Positions 32,370 to 45,179 of a DNA stretch of 64,000 bases are shown in pieces; position 1 is the first letter of the stretch, and each line of letters starts with the position of its first letter. This DNA is from Lunularia cruciata. Lineage: Eukaryota; Streptophyta; Marchantiopsida; Lunulariales; Lunulariaceae. Position numbers and translations under genes: made by a program. The notes under the pieces are model-generated. The model did no database searches. It had not been told where the DNA came from and was given only the letters and a program-made list of their open reading frames with translations. Where the stretch lies: the NCBI GenBank assembly GCA_948567375.1, contig OX419761.1, forward strand, positions 24,182,501-24,246,500, given 5' to 3'.

Positions 32370-32800
32370 GGTCTTCTTCGTCTTCCTTAGTCCCTTGTTC
32401 TATTCTTCTCACCTGTTCTCTTGCCATATATTTAGTTTTAAGTAATGTTTCAATTCGTCTCTTCTTCAAAATAAATATTTAAATATTTATCTCTTTGATT
32501 GGATAGATAAATAAATTGACTCTTAGCTTACCAAGGTAGTTTATATGGTTCGTTCAATTTTCTTCCTCTTGGGAATAGACAAGACTCATAGCTTACCAAG
32601 GTATTTTATACAGTTTTTGATTTTTCTTGTCCTCTTGAGGATACACACGTTTGACTCATAACTTACCAAGGTAGTTTATAGATTTTGCTACATTTTTTCC
32701 CCCTTGGGGATAGACAAGTTGACTCATAGTTTACCAAGGGAGTTTATACATTTTGTGACCTCTTTCTTCCTCTTGGGGTTTAGATAGTAGTGAGACAGTT
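32370..32800 (+). repeat. R1 repeat copy with an expanded four-unit array
   Basis: After the cttcgtcttccttagtc and ttcgtctcttcttcaaaataaa phrases, the segment with cttaccaag-tagtttata is repeated four times, starting at 32527, 32592, 32662 and 32730 (periods 65, 70, 68), each followed by a T-rich run and cttggggatagacaag. Other copies have one or two units. The R1 copy is then interrupted and resumes at about 34560. Confidence 0.8.
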
Positions 32801-33699
32801 CAATTTTACCTTATGCGCCGCAAAACTTATTCAACTTAGTATGAGAGAAACCACTGATTCACATAATTGAAAAGGTAAAGGGAAGCGAAGTTCCCATGAG
32901 TTTGTGACTCAACGACTCTAAATCAGAATCCGTACTAGAAGCGATGCTTTCTACTGCCCCGTTGTTACCCGACTAACTATAGGGACTCACCGTCCCCAAA
33001 GGCATGTCTCGAGAATTTCTCATGCCAATAGATGAAGCTTGTGCATGCATCTTGAAACTCATTTGTGATGAATCCTTTGCAAACAATTTAAATATGGGAT
33101 GAGTATTGTAAGTAACTAGTTTTTCTTGTTGGCAACAAACATAGCAAACACCAGCGGTTACATCGTAGACTAGACCGATGCAAGCTGCACCCATCCAAAG
33201 ATGTGATTGCGAGCATTGACCTATCAAAAGGGAAATCTAAGCTATGTAAACCCAGACAATGCATCCTTTCTCGCAGTCGTTCATTCGAGATGGTTGTGCC
33301 AGATCACAAAACCTGTTCCAAACATATGTAGAGAACATGATTGATTTATTTCCAGCTTATTGAAAACGAGCATAACTTTTGAATGATCAGTGAAAAGGTG
33401 AGACGCAGAGCATTTGTATTTAAAATAACTAACTCTTCCAAGGCAGTAGTTCAAAGTATGGAAATATGGAATCAATTCCGAAAAAAAATCACCTATCTAG
33501 CATCACTGCTGATGTGAAATATCCAGCAGCCTTGAGATTACCTCTAATTTCACTCGTACACTTCTTGAGTAGCTCAATTCCCCGGTTCTCATTAAAGCGG
33601 AGCGTGCGGTTTCCGCCACCTTAAGCCCCAAATAACAAATAATTGACCTACAGAGGTACCAACTGGTGCTTCCTTACACCTCAATTCACTGCACTATAA
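32801..33699. other. Insertion-like stretch inside an R1 copy, no supported gene
   Basis: Separates two halves of one R1 copy. A minus-strand frame at 32973-33227 (84 codons) is open, but I recognise no domain in it. Confidence 0.35.
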
Positions 33700-33960
33700 G
33701 TACTATATCTCAAAATCACAATTAAGAAAAGTGAAAGGCGACCGCGTATGAAAAACGAAGGATGGGAAGACCCCGTCAAGGTGTAAGGAAGGGACAAAAA
33801 AAGGTAAGTTTATATGGGAAATCTGCCCGACCGCACCTAAGATATCCGAGCTATGCAAGTTGTACGGTCTACACACAACTGGAGCATCCAAAAAAACATC
33901 ACCTAATGTGATTTTCTCCTATGGATTACACCGACCAATGCCCTCTGTAGAGCAATTAAT
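33700..33960 (+). repeat. R2 dispersed repeat, partial plus-oriented copy
   Basis: Matches 52020-52250: gaaggatgg-aagacc, gcacctaagatat-cgagctatgcaagtt, ggagcatccaaa-aaa, tcctatggatt. The minus strand keeps a 62-codon frame with C-R-P-Y-N-L-H-S-S-D-I-L-G, the same phrase as in the copy at 22890. Confidence 0.7.
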
Positions 33961-34559
33961 AGAATTAAAATCAATAGAATTCCAACACAATTCAAGTCCC
34001 AATTGTATAGAATAGGAAGGGGAATGAACAAAGTAATGGTGTAAGAGGATGTGCTTGATATGGATGTGACTCCCTTGCCAGCAGACTGCTCATTGCAGTT
34101 GCTACTAGAACCGCTCTAGTAGATGTGAGGGCTATTGGTCAAGCTTCTTTGAGAATCTGCAAAAACTTAGTCAGAAGTCGCTTGGTTGACCACATGTTGT
34201 TCTGAAAGGTTGTTAGCGAGGAACTTCAAGAGTATTCCTTACTTGCGGGAACACACTTCTCTATATCTTGAAAAGTTACATGGTTTTGCTAGAGAATCTG
34301 TCAGAACTATTATTCAATTTGAAAGGTTGTTCAGGAGGGGAAAATAAGCTTTGATTTTGTGGGATAGCTGCGCTACCGGCAAACTTCTTCTTAAGAGACA
34401 GATAAAATCCAGTTAAGCTGTTAGCAATAGATCCTAGTGAATTTAGCCAGCAACAATGTCAAATTTTGATGAATAACAATGAATGAGTAACAATCTACTA
34501 GAACTTACTGGAATTTATCACAGGATAGCTCGAGAATAATCCCTACTCAGAATATGGGA
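33961..34559. other. Stretch without supported genes
   Basis: No conserved pattern. It belongs to the DNA that splits the R1 copy begun at 32370. Confidence 0.35.
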
Positions 34560-35000
34560 AAACCCTTATACTTATAGATTGTCTGTAGTTTTCTTTATCA
34601 AAAAAAGGATCGAATCTCACATAAAAGACTGATGTCCATTTCAAATAAGTAATACTCCGTTCAGTCATAGCTTACCAAGATAGTTTATACATCTTTGATT
34701 ATTTCTTTGTGGTTCTCTTGAAAGATAATTGTCTATTATGTACCCTTGTACTTATACATATGATACTTAGCTTTCATATCAAAAGAAACATCGAAACTCA
34801 CTGAAAAGACTAATATCTATTTCAAATAAGTAACATTTCCTCTATCTTTTCTTGTAACATTTTGTCCATCTCTTATTGATATTTATCGAAAATATCTTTG
34901 TTACATCACATTTTCAATCCTCCGGCAGATGCAACCTTTTTACACATAATAACTAGATAGCTATACCACATATTGAAACAGTAGTTGTCAAATCAAGTTT
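34560..35000 (+). repeat. R1 repeat, continuation (segments D to F)
   Basis: Resumes with aaaaaaggatcgaatctcacat, gatgtccatttcaaataagtaa, cagtcatagcttaccaaga, ttgtacttatacatatgat and ttcaatcctccg phrases. Confidence 0.7.
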
Positions 35001-36118
35001 TTTCCCGACTAGGGAACTGATTTTTAGATTCCGACAGTATTCCCTGCAAAATTTGGGAAAATACTTTAACCTTGAGTGCCAGCTTCCAAAAAGTTCTATC
35101 TAACATTGTCTTTATGGAACTATAGAACTTGGATCTGAGACTTCACGAGAACCTCATATCTGCTGGCCTCAGTTTGAAGTTGAACTGTGAGAGACGCTAA
35201 TACCCACGATGAACAAGATATCACATTACTTCCCCAAAGTTATGATGGTATTTTTTAACTTTATTCTTGGAATGAAGGTTCAGGGGTTTATAACTACATG
35301 CACAACAATATAGTTATGTATTTCATCCATGTATATGAAATATGTACTACAATGGACACCTGCTTCACTCTATAGCACATTCAGAGATAAAGACAATAAT
35401 ACAGTAGGTAAGGATGTTGAAGTGAGCAAGTAAGACCTACCCTTATTTACAAAATTCACCTTACATATCAAACAAATGCTTTGCCATTTCAAGTTCTCCT
35501 TGGTTTAATTAGTATAAGGAATATGATTGTTTGCTTGAATTAGTCCAGGTTCAGATATGAATGCTCGTACTTATTCTTAAAACCTCCAAAGTGTTTCATC
35601 ATGTTTTTACCTCTTGGCATTGGTATCTTGCTAACAAGATCATATATCGCATAGTAGACTCATTAGATCATCTGTCAGAAAATATACTTTACTAAGCTAA
35701 ATCTACCTTGAGTTTAGAGCGAGGAGCTACACAAGAAGCAATGTAATGATATGAATAAAAATTTTATACCAAAGTAAACATACAATATAGGTCACAGATA
35801 TGTATGCCTCACGACCACACAGTAACAGAACTGACGGAGCTCTGTTGGCCAAGTAGCTCGGGGCATGGGAGTTCTCACCTGATGTCTAGGTAGTTCGTTG
35901 GTGACCTTTATAACTAATTTCGTGTGTGCTGACCTTTGTGTCTTTCAAAGAAACTAATTATAAAAAATAAATTTTTATATAATTTTATTGTTTTTGGTAT
36001 CCGTATCGATTATCTAATTAGATTGACTTCAACTTACTAGATATCGGAAAGACGGTCCTTGCTGCGTCCCGTTACTACCGGAGTTCATCGCTATTTCTCC
36101 ACTGACCTTACTTCCGAT
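35001..36118. other. Stretch without supported genes
   Basis: AT-rich, nothing recognised. Confidence 0.35.
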
Positions 36119-36288
36119 AGATGAGAACACGACCGTTAGATTGAGACCGTGAATCCTGCTTGACTGCTACTTCGACGGAAAGAGCTGGTATATTTGGCAG
36201 TATAGATGAGAACACAACCGTTAGATTGAGATCGTGAATCCTCCTTGACCGCTACTGCGACAGAAAGCGCTGGTATATTTGGCAGTAT
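36119..36288. repeat. 85-bp tandem duplication
   Basis: agatgagaacac-accgttagattgaga starts at 36119 and 36204. Both units end ctggtatatttggcagtat. About eight differences, so not very old. Confidence 0.9.
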
Positions 36289-36378
36289 GTGTGTGGTCGA
36301 TGTATATCCTGATGTAGAAGAATGTAAGGCACTTCGAAGGGTATCCGAATGTATAAGAATGTAATGACGCCAGCGTCT

Positions 36379-36510
36379 CTGAGGTTCAAAAAGGTCGACC
36401 TAAACAAGCTTTTGGAATACTATAGGAATTACCCTCATTTGTCGCTTCACTGAGGTTCAAAAAGGTCTACCTAAATAACCCTTTAGAATACGATAGGAAG
36501 AACCCTCATT
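36379..36510. repeat. About 71-bp tandem duplication
   Basis: ctgaggttcaaaaaggtc starts at 36379 and 36450. Both units end accctcatttg. Confidence 0.85.
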
Positions 36511-36519
36511 TGAGTCAAT

Positions 36520-39291
36520 TTTAGATGACTTCAGTTTGTTATGCTTGTCTTTCCATTCAATGATTGTTTTGAATTTGGCACCAATAATTAGCATCTCACG
36601 TAGCGAAAACAAAAAAATGAAAAAAATTGTCCCGATGTGTTTTATCAACTCATAATTCATGTGTGCCAATTCTTAACGATATGATTCAAAGATAACGATT
36701 GTTGTCCAGTATTTGTTTCTCTTGACAACTTGACAGCGTCATGCTAGTTAGGAATATGTTGGTCAATTTGTGACACTATGAAAAATAAAATGTGCTCCTA
36801 ATCTGTCCAACTAAATCAAAATAACAGATGCCTCAGCATCCTTGGCTTAATTATATATAAACTCATCTAAAGATAAATATTATATATGTGCTTACGGTTA
36901 CTACGCACATCTTACATAGTCACTACTGAAGACATTGCAAGTGGACACCAGTAGACTACGATCAGCAACTATAATCTGATTGGATTTCGTGCTATACTCA
37001 CGCAATTGCCAAGAGGAAGAATGCAATGTACCGAAAGTAGATTAGCTTATACGAAGAGAAGACTCGATGACAAATAATCTTACACGGGATCATTCATTTA
37101 CAATATTAAGTGATTTGAAGAAGAATGACACTAATGGAAGAGGATCTTCTGTTCAACTTTAATGCTGAAAGATTTGATATCATTAACACTAAAAATATGA
37201 AGGTTGTGATTCGTCCAAGTAATTTATTTTTTCTCCGTAAAAGTTATAACTTTTGAAAATTATGCTATTACAGATAAATATACCATGAGTGTAATACAAT
37301 GTCATGAAACTTAAAATAAAAACTTGTGAATATGAGCAAGTTGAACTATAGACATTCTTGATTATGCTATGTCTTTGTTTCAGTCATTTATAAATAAAGT
37401 TTTATTATTGATGCTATATCAACTCTAGAGTTTTGTGTACTAGTGCTATCAATTTCTTTGTAGAACAATCCACATAAAGCCAACTTGAGTAGAAGTAAAA
37501 TTTTCAAGCGTAATAGAGTTATTTCATATTGCTCCAGTGTTCTTCTAGCTTAAGCAACTTAAATTTTTGGATTTTTGGATTTAAGAAGGTCATTGATCAG
37601 CAGATTTTCATAAATAATTTTACACAATTTTATAGAATGAAATTATAAGTAAAAGATAAAACTATTTTAATTATTATAAATTTTCAGTTTATATAATCAG
37701 CTGATTTATTTGATTATTTTCAGTATTTGATCATTTTCTAGACAGAACATTTTACCAAGAATAAGATAAACGGATCTGTACCATTGCTTTATGTTGTTAT
37801 AAATTTACTATTTGAAATTCTAGTTCCTTACACATTTTCTCCTTTATATAAAATTATAAATATATTTTTTATTTAATTTAAATCCTAGTTTTTTATTGAA
37901 TTAATATAATTACTGTGTGATTTAAATATATGCAGAAAATTCCAACCTTCAGGTTCTAATCTCAATGGAACAATTTACTTCTTTTGAGTTCACTTGTTGG
38001 TAATAGAGAAATACGATTGTAAACGGATGAAAATCATTCTATTAGATGCATAAAATCCTAATATTACCTTACAAGTTCTCATTTGAGCATGGATGTATGT
38101 ACAACACTTTTAGTATCATATTATACATCTTTACAAGCAAATTTATTTGACTCACAAAATCCTTAAGTTCGGGCAAAAAAATAGATTAGTACTTTTGTTA
38201 TGTAACAAATGATATGTAAAGCTCAATGCACCTATCTAATTACAGCATTTTCCAAGTGCAAGAATGTTTATGGATTCAATCTAATAGGACTCTTCCTATG
38301 TCCTCTAAGTACATCTCTTAAAATATCAAATCGAGTATGTATGTATTTCAAACACGGCTAACCAATCTTGGGAGAATAAATTGACATAATTTGAATAGTT
38401 GAAAATTTTCTTTCTTTCCTATTTAAGATAATTTAAAATAAGAAATAGATTAATAATATTTATTCAATCAGGTCAAGGAACACTCATAACCTACTTATGT
38501 ACTTCAAGCCTTACTTACTTCAAGCCTTAGGCTTCGTAATAAGTTTTCACTTCAATGACACAGTAAATAAGTGTATCTTCTTTAATAACTATTTTTTATT
38601 TTGTTGGACTTAATAGCCTGCATATGAATATTATTTAGCTCAAGGTTATTTTTAATGCAAAAAAGGTGTAAATAATTTTTATCAAACCTTTCTGAAATTT
38701 TGATGCACTCTTTTGCCCAAGTTTCATTGCAAATTCATATTGACTCAATATAACTCTTTTTCTATATAGATTATATTTTACTCAAAATTTGGAATTGCAC
38801 TTATGCTATTAGTTATATATGTACTAGCTCCAAATCAATGAGAGTACATCTTTTGCCATGAACTTTGCAGAACTTTATCATGGCAAATCTAATTAGCAAT
38901 ATTCTTGTCCAACCTTGGATACATATAACTATAGTAAGAACTTACTTAGTAGTTTCTTTTAATTAAATAGGCTAATAAGGTACTTGAGAACCTTCTTGGG
39001 ATGAGTTTTGAGTGAACTTGAATAATGTGGTCTTGAGTGAACTTATTTCTTACACAACTTATAACTTATACAATTTGAAATTAAATAATTTTACTAAACA
39101 CTTACTCTTGTTAAATTTAAACTTCCCAACCTATAATTCACATTGAAGATCATAAGAATTATAATATTTGAAAATATTACAATTCTTATGTATCATATTC
39201 TTGCCAAATACATAATATAATATTGCAATGGAGTTCATTGTATTGAATTCTTGGTTTATCTCTTTTTTCATAGCCTCTCAATTCATTCTCC
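36520..39291. other. Very AT-rich stretch without supported genes
   Basis: Long A/T runs and short open frames only. No RNA gene, LTR or inverted repeat recognised. Confidence 0.4.
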
Positions 39292-39296
39292 CATAC

Positions 39297-40042
39297 TGTA
39301 ATACTCCGAGGACAAGAGAAGAGAGAAAACACACATTACACACTAAAACATTAAGTGTCCCAAAGGAGCACCTTCTCTTTATTATATAGACAAAGAGGAT
39401 CTCCTCCAAGGAAGTTCCACCATAGGATTAGGCACACAGATAGGTGACATGTCAACAAGCTCCACCCTTGGATTACTTACTTGGATGGGTGACATGTCGG
39501 TCTAGGTCCTATCTGGTTGGTCAAAAAATCTTTGACTGGAGGGAATCTTTTAGGGAATCTTCTTGTATGAGTCTTAGAATCACGTGAATAAACTACCATT
39601 GGAAAGCTCTCAAAGAGACAAAGCAGGGGAGATGGAATGCCAGAATTTTCTTTTTTTGTTGGGGGGAGGGAAGAGTGTGCACATTTTTGAGGCCTAATTC
39701 ATCCGTTTAGGCCTCTAAAATTGCCTTCCAAGATTTTAGGCATATTTTGATTCCTATTCTATTAGTAGAAGTCCCCTTTTGGTGATACCTACTTCTGATC
39801 TGTTTAGTCCATCATGTCTAACATCCTTCTAGATGTTACCAAACCAATTCTCACTTTTAAATCATATGTCTAGCTATTGGTTATAAGGTTCTCAAATCTA
39901 TTTCAGTTTTTGCCATATTAGAAGAAATACTCTTTTGGTGATACTTCTATCTGATCTATTTGGACCATATATATTAGATCATTCTAGATGTTACTAAACC
40001 AAATTTCACATTTAGATCATATGGCTAGCTCTTGGTATTACA
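39297..40042 (-). mobile_element. Solo LTR, minus oriented (family D)
   Basis: On the minus strand it starts TGTAATACCAAGAGCTAG and ends GGAGTATTACA, with TG..CA termini. Flanks CATAC (39292-39296) and CATAT (40043-40047) fit a 5-bp target duplication with one change. The first 250 bases contain two diverged tandem units of about 125 bases. A TATA-like ttatataataaag motif is present on the minus strand near 39380-39395. No internal region adjoins, so it is a solo LTR. Confidence 0.7.
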
Positions 40043-42947
40043 CATATTATGATCTTCTATGTCATCTTCTACGTCATGAAGAGATGTTTAACAATTTAAA
40101 ATGTGGTATGTTCCTCTTCTCAACAAAATATTAAAATTAGAAACTATATGTAGAAATATCATTTATTTAGACTTAAAACACACATGAAAGGCCAATATTG
40201 TTAATGAGGACAAAAGTACTACAAATTTATACATTTTAAAGCACATTTAGTTTTCATATTTTCAAGCAAAAGAACTCGTATTAAGTCTATCTAGAAAATT
40301 CTAGAAAGAACATTATGTCTACTCAATATGTAGAATCAATGGTCTGTCCATCCATTTCTATAAGTTTGACACCTAAGCTATGAAAGTATGATCACTTGAT
40401 ACAAGCCTTGAAGTTTTGTTTTGATATCAAGTAGAAAGAAGGTGTTTTTTCTCCCGACAGTTTCTGCTAAAGATTTCCTCTGTTTTTCAAGGCTCCTTAG
40501 CACAATGATGTAACCATGCTTTTAATGGAGAATCAAAATTCATTCAAAATACAAGATCATATATTCATTGGTGTTGAACTTTTCTTTTTGTGTCTTTTTA
40601 TCTTTTGTGTTACTTTCTTCCTTAAAATTTCCCCTCTTTAATTATTTAAACCAGCACCCATAGAAATTAAGACTTCTTATTCATATTGCTTAGTATTCCT
40701 AAATACTTAACTTTTATAAATTACCAAAACTTAAAGTGGTTATTTATGAAATTAACCTTATTTAACACATATACACATATATGTAAATATATATAATCAT
40801 TTATATAAATTTCCCAGCATAGTAGCACTTGAATGTTCCTCCTTAATATAGGACTAATCTAGGAATAATCATTAAATAGGTGGAACTAACTTACACTATC
40901 AACTATACACTAGCATGTCAAGTCTCATATTTTATAGGATTGTTTGAAATATAGATGTAGACTAAAATTCCCATTAGCCATAAATTTATAATGGGTTTCA
41001 AGTCTTAAAAAAAACTATCGTTCTATTTTTGTTTATAGAACTTTCCAGAATATAGCTTACAATTCTAAATCGTGTCCTCATGAAGCCCCAATATTACCAT
41101 GGTCAAGTTTGAGCTTCAAGATCCTCTAAAGATTGTCTTCTTCTTTTATACAGTATTGGATTACCAGCCTACTACTTGGTTTGTCAAAATTATTTTATAA
41201 CAAAAGCTTTAGAAGTCTTTGTGTGTGCATTTGTGCAGAGTTTGGTCTTATTAGAAAGCTCCACTCAAGGGATCTCAAAAGTATTAAGAGTTCTATTAAT
41301 TCATATTTTTGCTTTAAGTTGTATCCAGAAATATCTTTGATACTCACTTTATGTCATTCTTATTTATCAAGTCTATGTCTTTAAAAGTATACATATGGAT
41401 TAAATTTGGATACCTTTGCTATAAATCAAATTTGATAATTTTGTATGCTTTTTTATTGAAACTTCACTTCATGGTACCTTCACAAAAGATTCCAAAATGA
41501 CTTTTCTTATTGCTAGTACACTTTTGTTTGGATATTACAGCACTAAATAAGCTAGCATCTCAATATGATTTATCATTGACTGGTTGATGCTGATGATAAA
41601 AAATACTTTTGTTGAAAGAGGATACATGTGCTTATTGTAATGTTAGAACCGTCTCATGAAGGACTTCCCATAGGATCAGTTTTAGAAACAATACACACGA
41701 AGCCATATATAAGAGGCTTACTCATCAAATATAAAGATTCTTATGTTCTATGTCTGACAATTTTTAAAATGACTCGATCCATAATCAATGTTATCATTAT
41801 AATCTAGTTTGTGTTCTAAATTAAAATTCAAGTTATGGTTAATGATCTGTCCATTATTAATCTTGTTATTTTGATCATATTTATGATTTATGACTAAACC
41901 TTATATGTTGATTTAGAGACACAAACTTTAAAACACCAATTTCTACTATGTGTATTGTGATTCAAGGGGCTGATTGTCACCCTGATTTCAAAGTACCATG
42001 TTAAACTAATAATACTATGTGAGAGCTTGTGATGTAAAATTAATCATATTGTATGAGAGCTTGTGATTTTATTAAGTCAATATCAATAAGATATTGGGTA
42101 ACGAGTAGAAAAAAGTATTTTATACAATAAATCATTAAGAACTTTTTGGATGAAGAGTTTTAGAGTGTTGAGAAACATAAAGAGATATAAAAGTGGGAAT
42201 CTAGTTCAAGGTGTGAGGAAAGCTAAACTATCAAGTCCAAGAGAATAACTTCCACTAGTATTGCTATTCCAATATGTGTGTGAGGTGAGTTATGGTAAAA
42301 ATATAAAATGGTTGTACTTAAATTTATTTATTTAATAATGTTGTAGATTCTAAAGCTAAAGTTGTGTTTTCTACCGTTGCCCTTTTCATAGAATCTAAAG
42401 CTTTTTACTTAATAACTGATTTCAAGATGATAGAAATGATAATAGTATATTTTTAACTTAACCATATACAATATTAAAGTTTTATTCACAAAGATGGAGG
42501 GATATATATATCTCTCTCTCTTGAAGTGGATGCAATATAATAATTAATTTATATTTCAGGATGAAGCTAGGCTATTATTATAATTCTATTTATGAACTTA
42601 CTTTTACAGATAACATCAGAATGATGTTTGATATCACACTAATAATTTCTATCACTTTTGCAGTTTTTTGAGATTAAATCTGAAATTTAAGCTAATCATA
42701 ATTAGATTTCAATCAATAATATGAGAAGAAAAAATAAAATCTTATAAAATATATCAAAGAGCTTCAAAACTAAATTTTTATCATGAAAAGTGTAATGAAA
42801 TACCGCATTAAGCAAAGAAATAAGGTCCATTTTAAGATCTAAAAAATGATATTAAATTGAAATTAAATTATTTCTAAATTTTATTTACTTCCATAATAAA
42901 ATACATTACTAATATTTGAAGAAGTTTTGTAAGTTAAATAGTTGATA
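40043..42947. other. AT-rich stretch between two head-to-head LTRs
   Basis: Extremely AT-rich with short phrases such as gagagcttgtgat repeated at 42023 and 42055. One 83-codon frame at 41133-41384 has no known motif. Nothing supported. Confidence 0.4.
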
Positions 42948-42952
42948 ACAAA

Positions 42953-43675
42953 TGTAATACCAATAACTAGACATATTATCTTTAGATGAAAATTGGATTG
43001 GTAACATCTAGAAGGATGTTAGGTCTGATGTGCTAGGTAGATCAGATAGAGGTGTCATCAAAAGAGTACTTCTACTAATACAACAAGAGCCAAATACAGC
43101 TTGGAAATGTAATATCAATAGTTAGACATATTATCCAAAAGTGAAAGTTGGCTTGGTAATACCTGGAAGGATGTTATAGATAATGGATTAAATAGATCAG
43201 ATAGAGATATCACCAAAAGAGTACTTTTACAAATAATGCAAGAGCAAAAAATAGTATGAAAACTTTAGAGCCAATTTTGGAGGCCTAAAAAAAAACACAT
43301 TCTTCCCCAAGAAGAAAGAATGCTAGACTTCTCTTTTCACTTATTATCTCATCAAGAGCTTTCTAACCATATCTCATCCATGTGATTTTGAGATTCCTAC
43401 AAGAAGATTCTCTTGAGTCAAAGCTTGTTTGACCAACCCGATGGGACTAGAATTGACATGTCACCCATGCATACAACTAATCTAAGGGTACAATTCACTG
43501 CAATGTCACCAATCCATGTATATGATCCAAGGGTGGAGCTTCCTCTGACGAGATACTCTTTGTTATATAATAAAGACAAAATGTTCCTTTGGAGCATCGG
43601 AGTATTAAGTGTGAAACTTTGTGTTTTTTCTCATGTGTTTCTCTTAAGGTCTCCTATACTCAAAAGATTATAGCA
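42953..43675 (+). mobile_element. LTR of family D, plus oriented
   Basis: Starts TGTAATACCAATAACTAG and contains the same two diverged approximately 125-base units, a pyrimidine/purine body, TATA-like gttatataataaagac near 43560-43575, and an end near tagca at 43675. It is an inverted copy of 39297-40042. The 3' boundary and target duplication are uncertain. Confidence 0.6.
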
Positions 43676-44531
43676 AGTCATAATCAATTATTTTATCTTC
43701 ATATTAATATGTAAAATCAATGAATTATATTTTTTCTTAAGTGATAAATTTTGTCTAAATAAAGAAAATACATTTTATTATAAATTCAACATTGTAGCTA
43801 TTATTAAGCATGATGAAAAGCTACCCATTTTCAATCCTACAAAGCTCAAGCCTAAATCTCATTTTAAAAGTTGAAAACTATTCTCAGTATTTAATCTCTC
43901 ATCTATTAATTTTTATTTTTCCCTGTTGGAAAGATTATTTATTATCCATACTCTTGTATTGTATTATCTATATATTCCTGTTTATGCTTTGGTACAAGAA
44001 ATAGTTTTTTCTTTCTTTCTCCCTTACGTAGTTTTAAGAAGAGGTCTTTTTACTTTCACCATACAATTTCTCCATCATAATACAATTCAACTTTTAAATT
44101 GTTTTTGTATATCAGGAAAAGGAATAATAAATCCACATGAAATAGGATCACCCGAAACCTACTTTTTATTACTTTTAGTATCCTAAAAGCTACTCGGTTG
44201 TAAATAGCCTTCAGTTTTTACGCTGCTTAGGGGTTTTCATTTGCCAGCCTTGCAGTCGTATTATTATTGGTTCTCATAATTTTAAGTAGCTTAGATCATA
44301 TTTATTGAGTTCCTACATGAGTAAGTTTACGTTTCGCTTAAGATCCGCTTAGTTTACCTTTCTTTTACTGTTTGTCAATTTTTACCCAATGAATCGATAT
44401 ATGACTTGTACGTCCTACGCTTTGTAGCAAGAATTTTCTCATCAACCTATATATTATTCAATATGAAAAGTGCAATCTTATTGTGCATTATCACACTTTC
44501 TCCATAATCTGGCCTTTCCGGCGCACTCTAA

Positions 44532-44616
44532 TGATATGAAGAATTGCTCTCAATGAGATGATCACTCATCACATGATATGATGAATTGCTCTCAATGAGA
44601 TGATGACCCATCACAC
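44532..44616. repeat. About 45-bp tandem duplication
   Basis: atgatatga-gaattgctctcaatgagatgatcactcatcac occurs twice in a row with few differences. Confidence 0.85.
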
Positions 44617-44679
44617 GGCTCTGTAACTACAGTTTCCCTTTGGTTATGAACAATTATATCCCTCTAACTGTTTCCCTCC

Positions 44680-45090
44680 ATATGACAGTTCTGGCTTAAA
44701 ATCTTTCTCGTTATGCAATTCAAGGCTTGGCCTGGTTGCCGGTCTTTGGTTAGCGATTTCGGGTTTGGTAGATTCTTTTGACCATATCTCGTGCAACCCC
44801 TTCATATCTCGTGTAGGCAACCCTCCATACTTCCGTATGACAGTTTTGGCACAAAATCTTTCTCGTCATGCAATTCAAGCAGGCTTGGCCTGGTTGCCGG
44901 TCTTTGGTTAGCGATTTCGGGTATGGTAGATTCTTTTGACCATATCTCGTGTAGGCAACCCTCCATATGACATTATGGCACAAATCTTTCTCGTTATGCA
45001 ATTCAAGCAGGCTTGGCCTGGTTGCCAGTCGTTGGTTAGCGATTTCATGTCCGGTAGATATTTTTGACCATATCCCGTGTAGGGAATAGC
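44680..45090. repeat. Tandem triplication, unit about 130-160 bp
   Basis: cctggttgcc begins at 44731, 44889 and 45017. Each unit contains aatctttctcg-atgcaattcaa, gtctttggttagcgatttc and ttttgaccatatc. The third unit runs on into the gggaagtggcc phrase seen once in other R1 copies. Confidence 0.85.
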
Positions 45091-45179
45091 TGGGAAGTGG
45101 CCTTCACTGCCCGCCCCCTCTCCTTGGATGTGCACTGGTCGTGGACCCCAAGACCCTGTTGTTTACCAAAAGCCTACGC

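Larger units (their letters stand above)
43800..45170 (+). repeat. R1 repeat copy, segments F to I
   Basis: Contains the ttctcagtatttaatctctcatctatta, ggtacaagaaatag, agttttaagaagaggtc, agtatcctaaaagctactcgg, acgctttgtagcaag, gacccatcac and ttgaccatatctcg phrases in order. It supplies the uninterrupted reference for the insertions at 19186-21406 and 21492-21811. Two local tandem expansions lie inside. Confidence 0.75.

Noticed and set aside
43413-43673. 86-codon open frame on the plus strand
   Set aside because: It lies entirely within the LTR of family D and has no domain.
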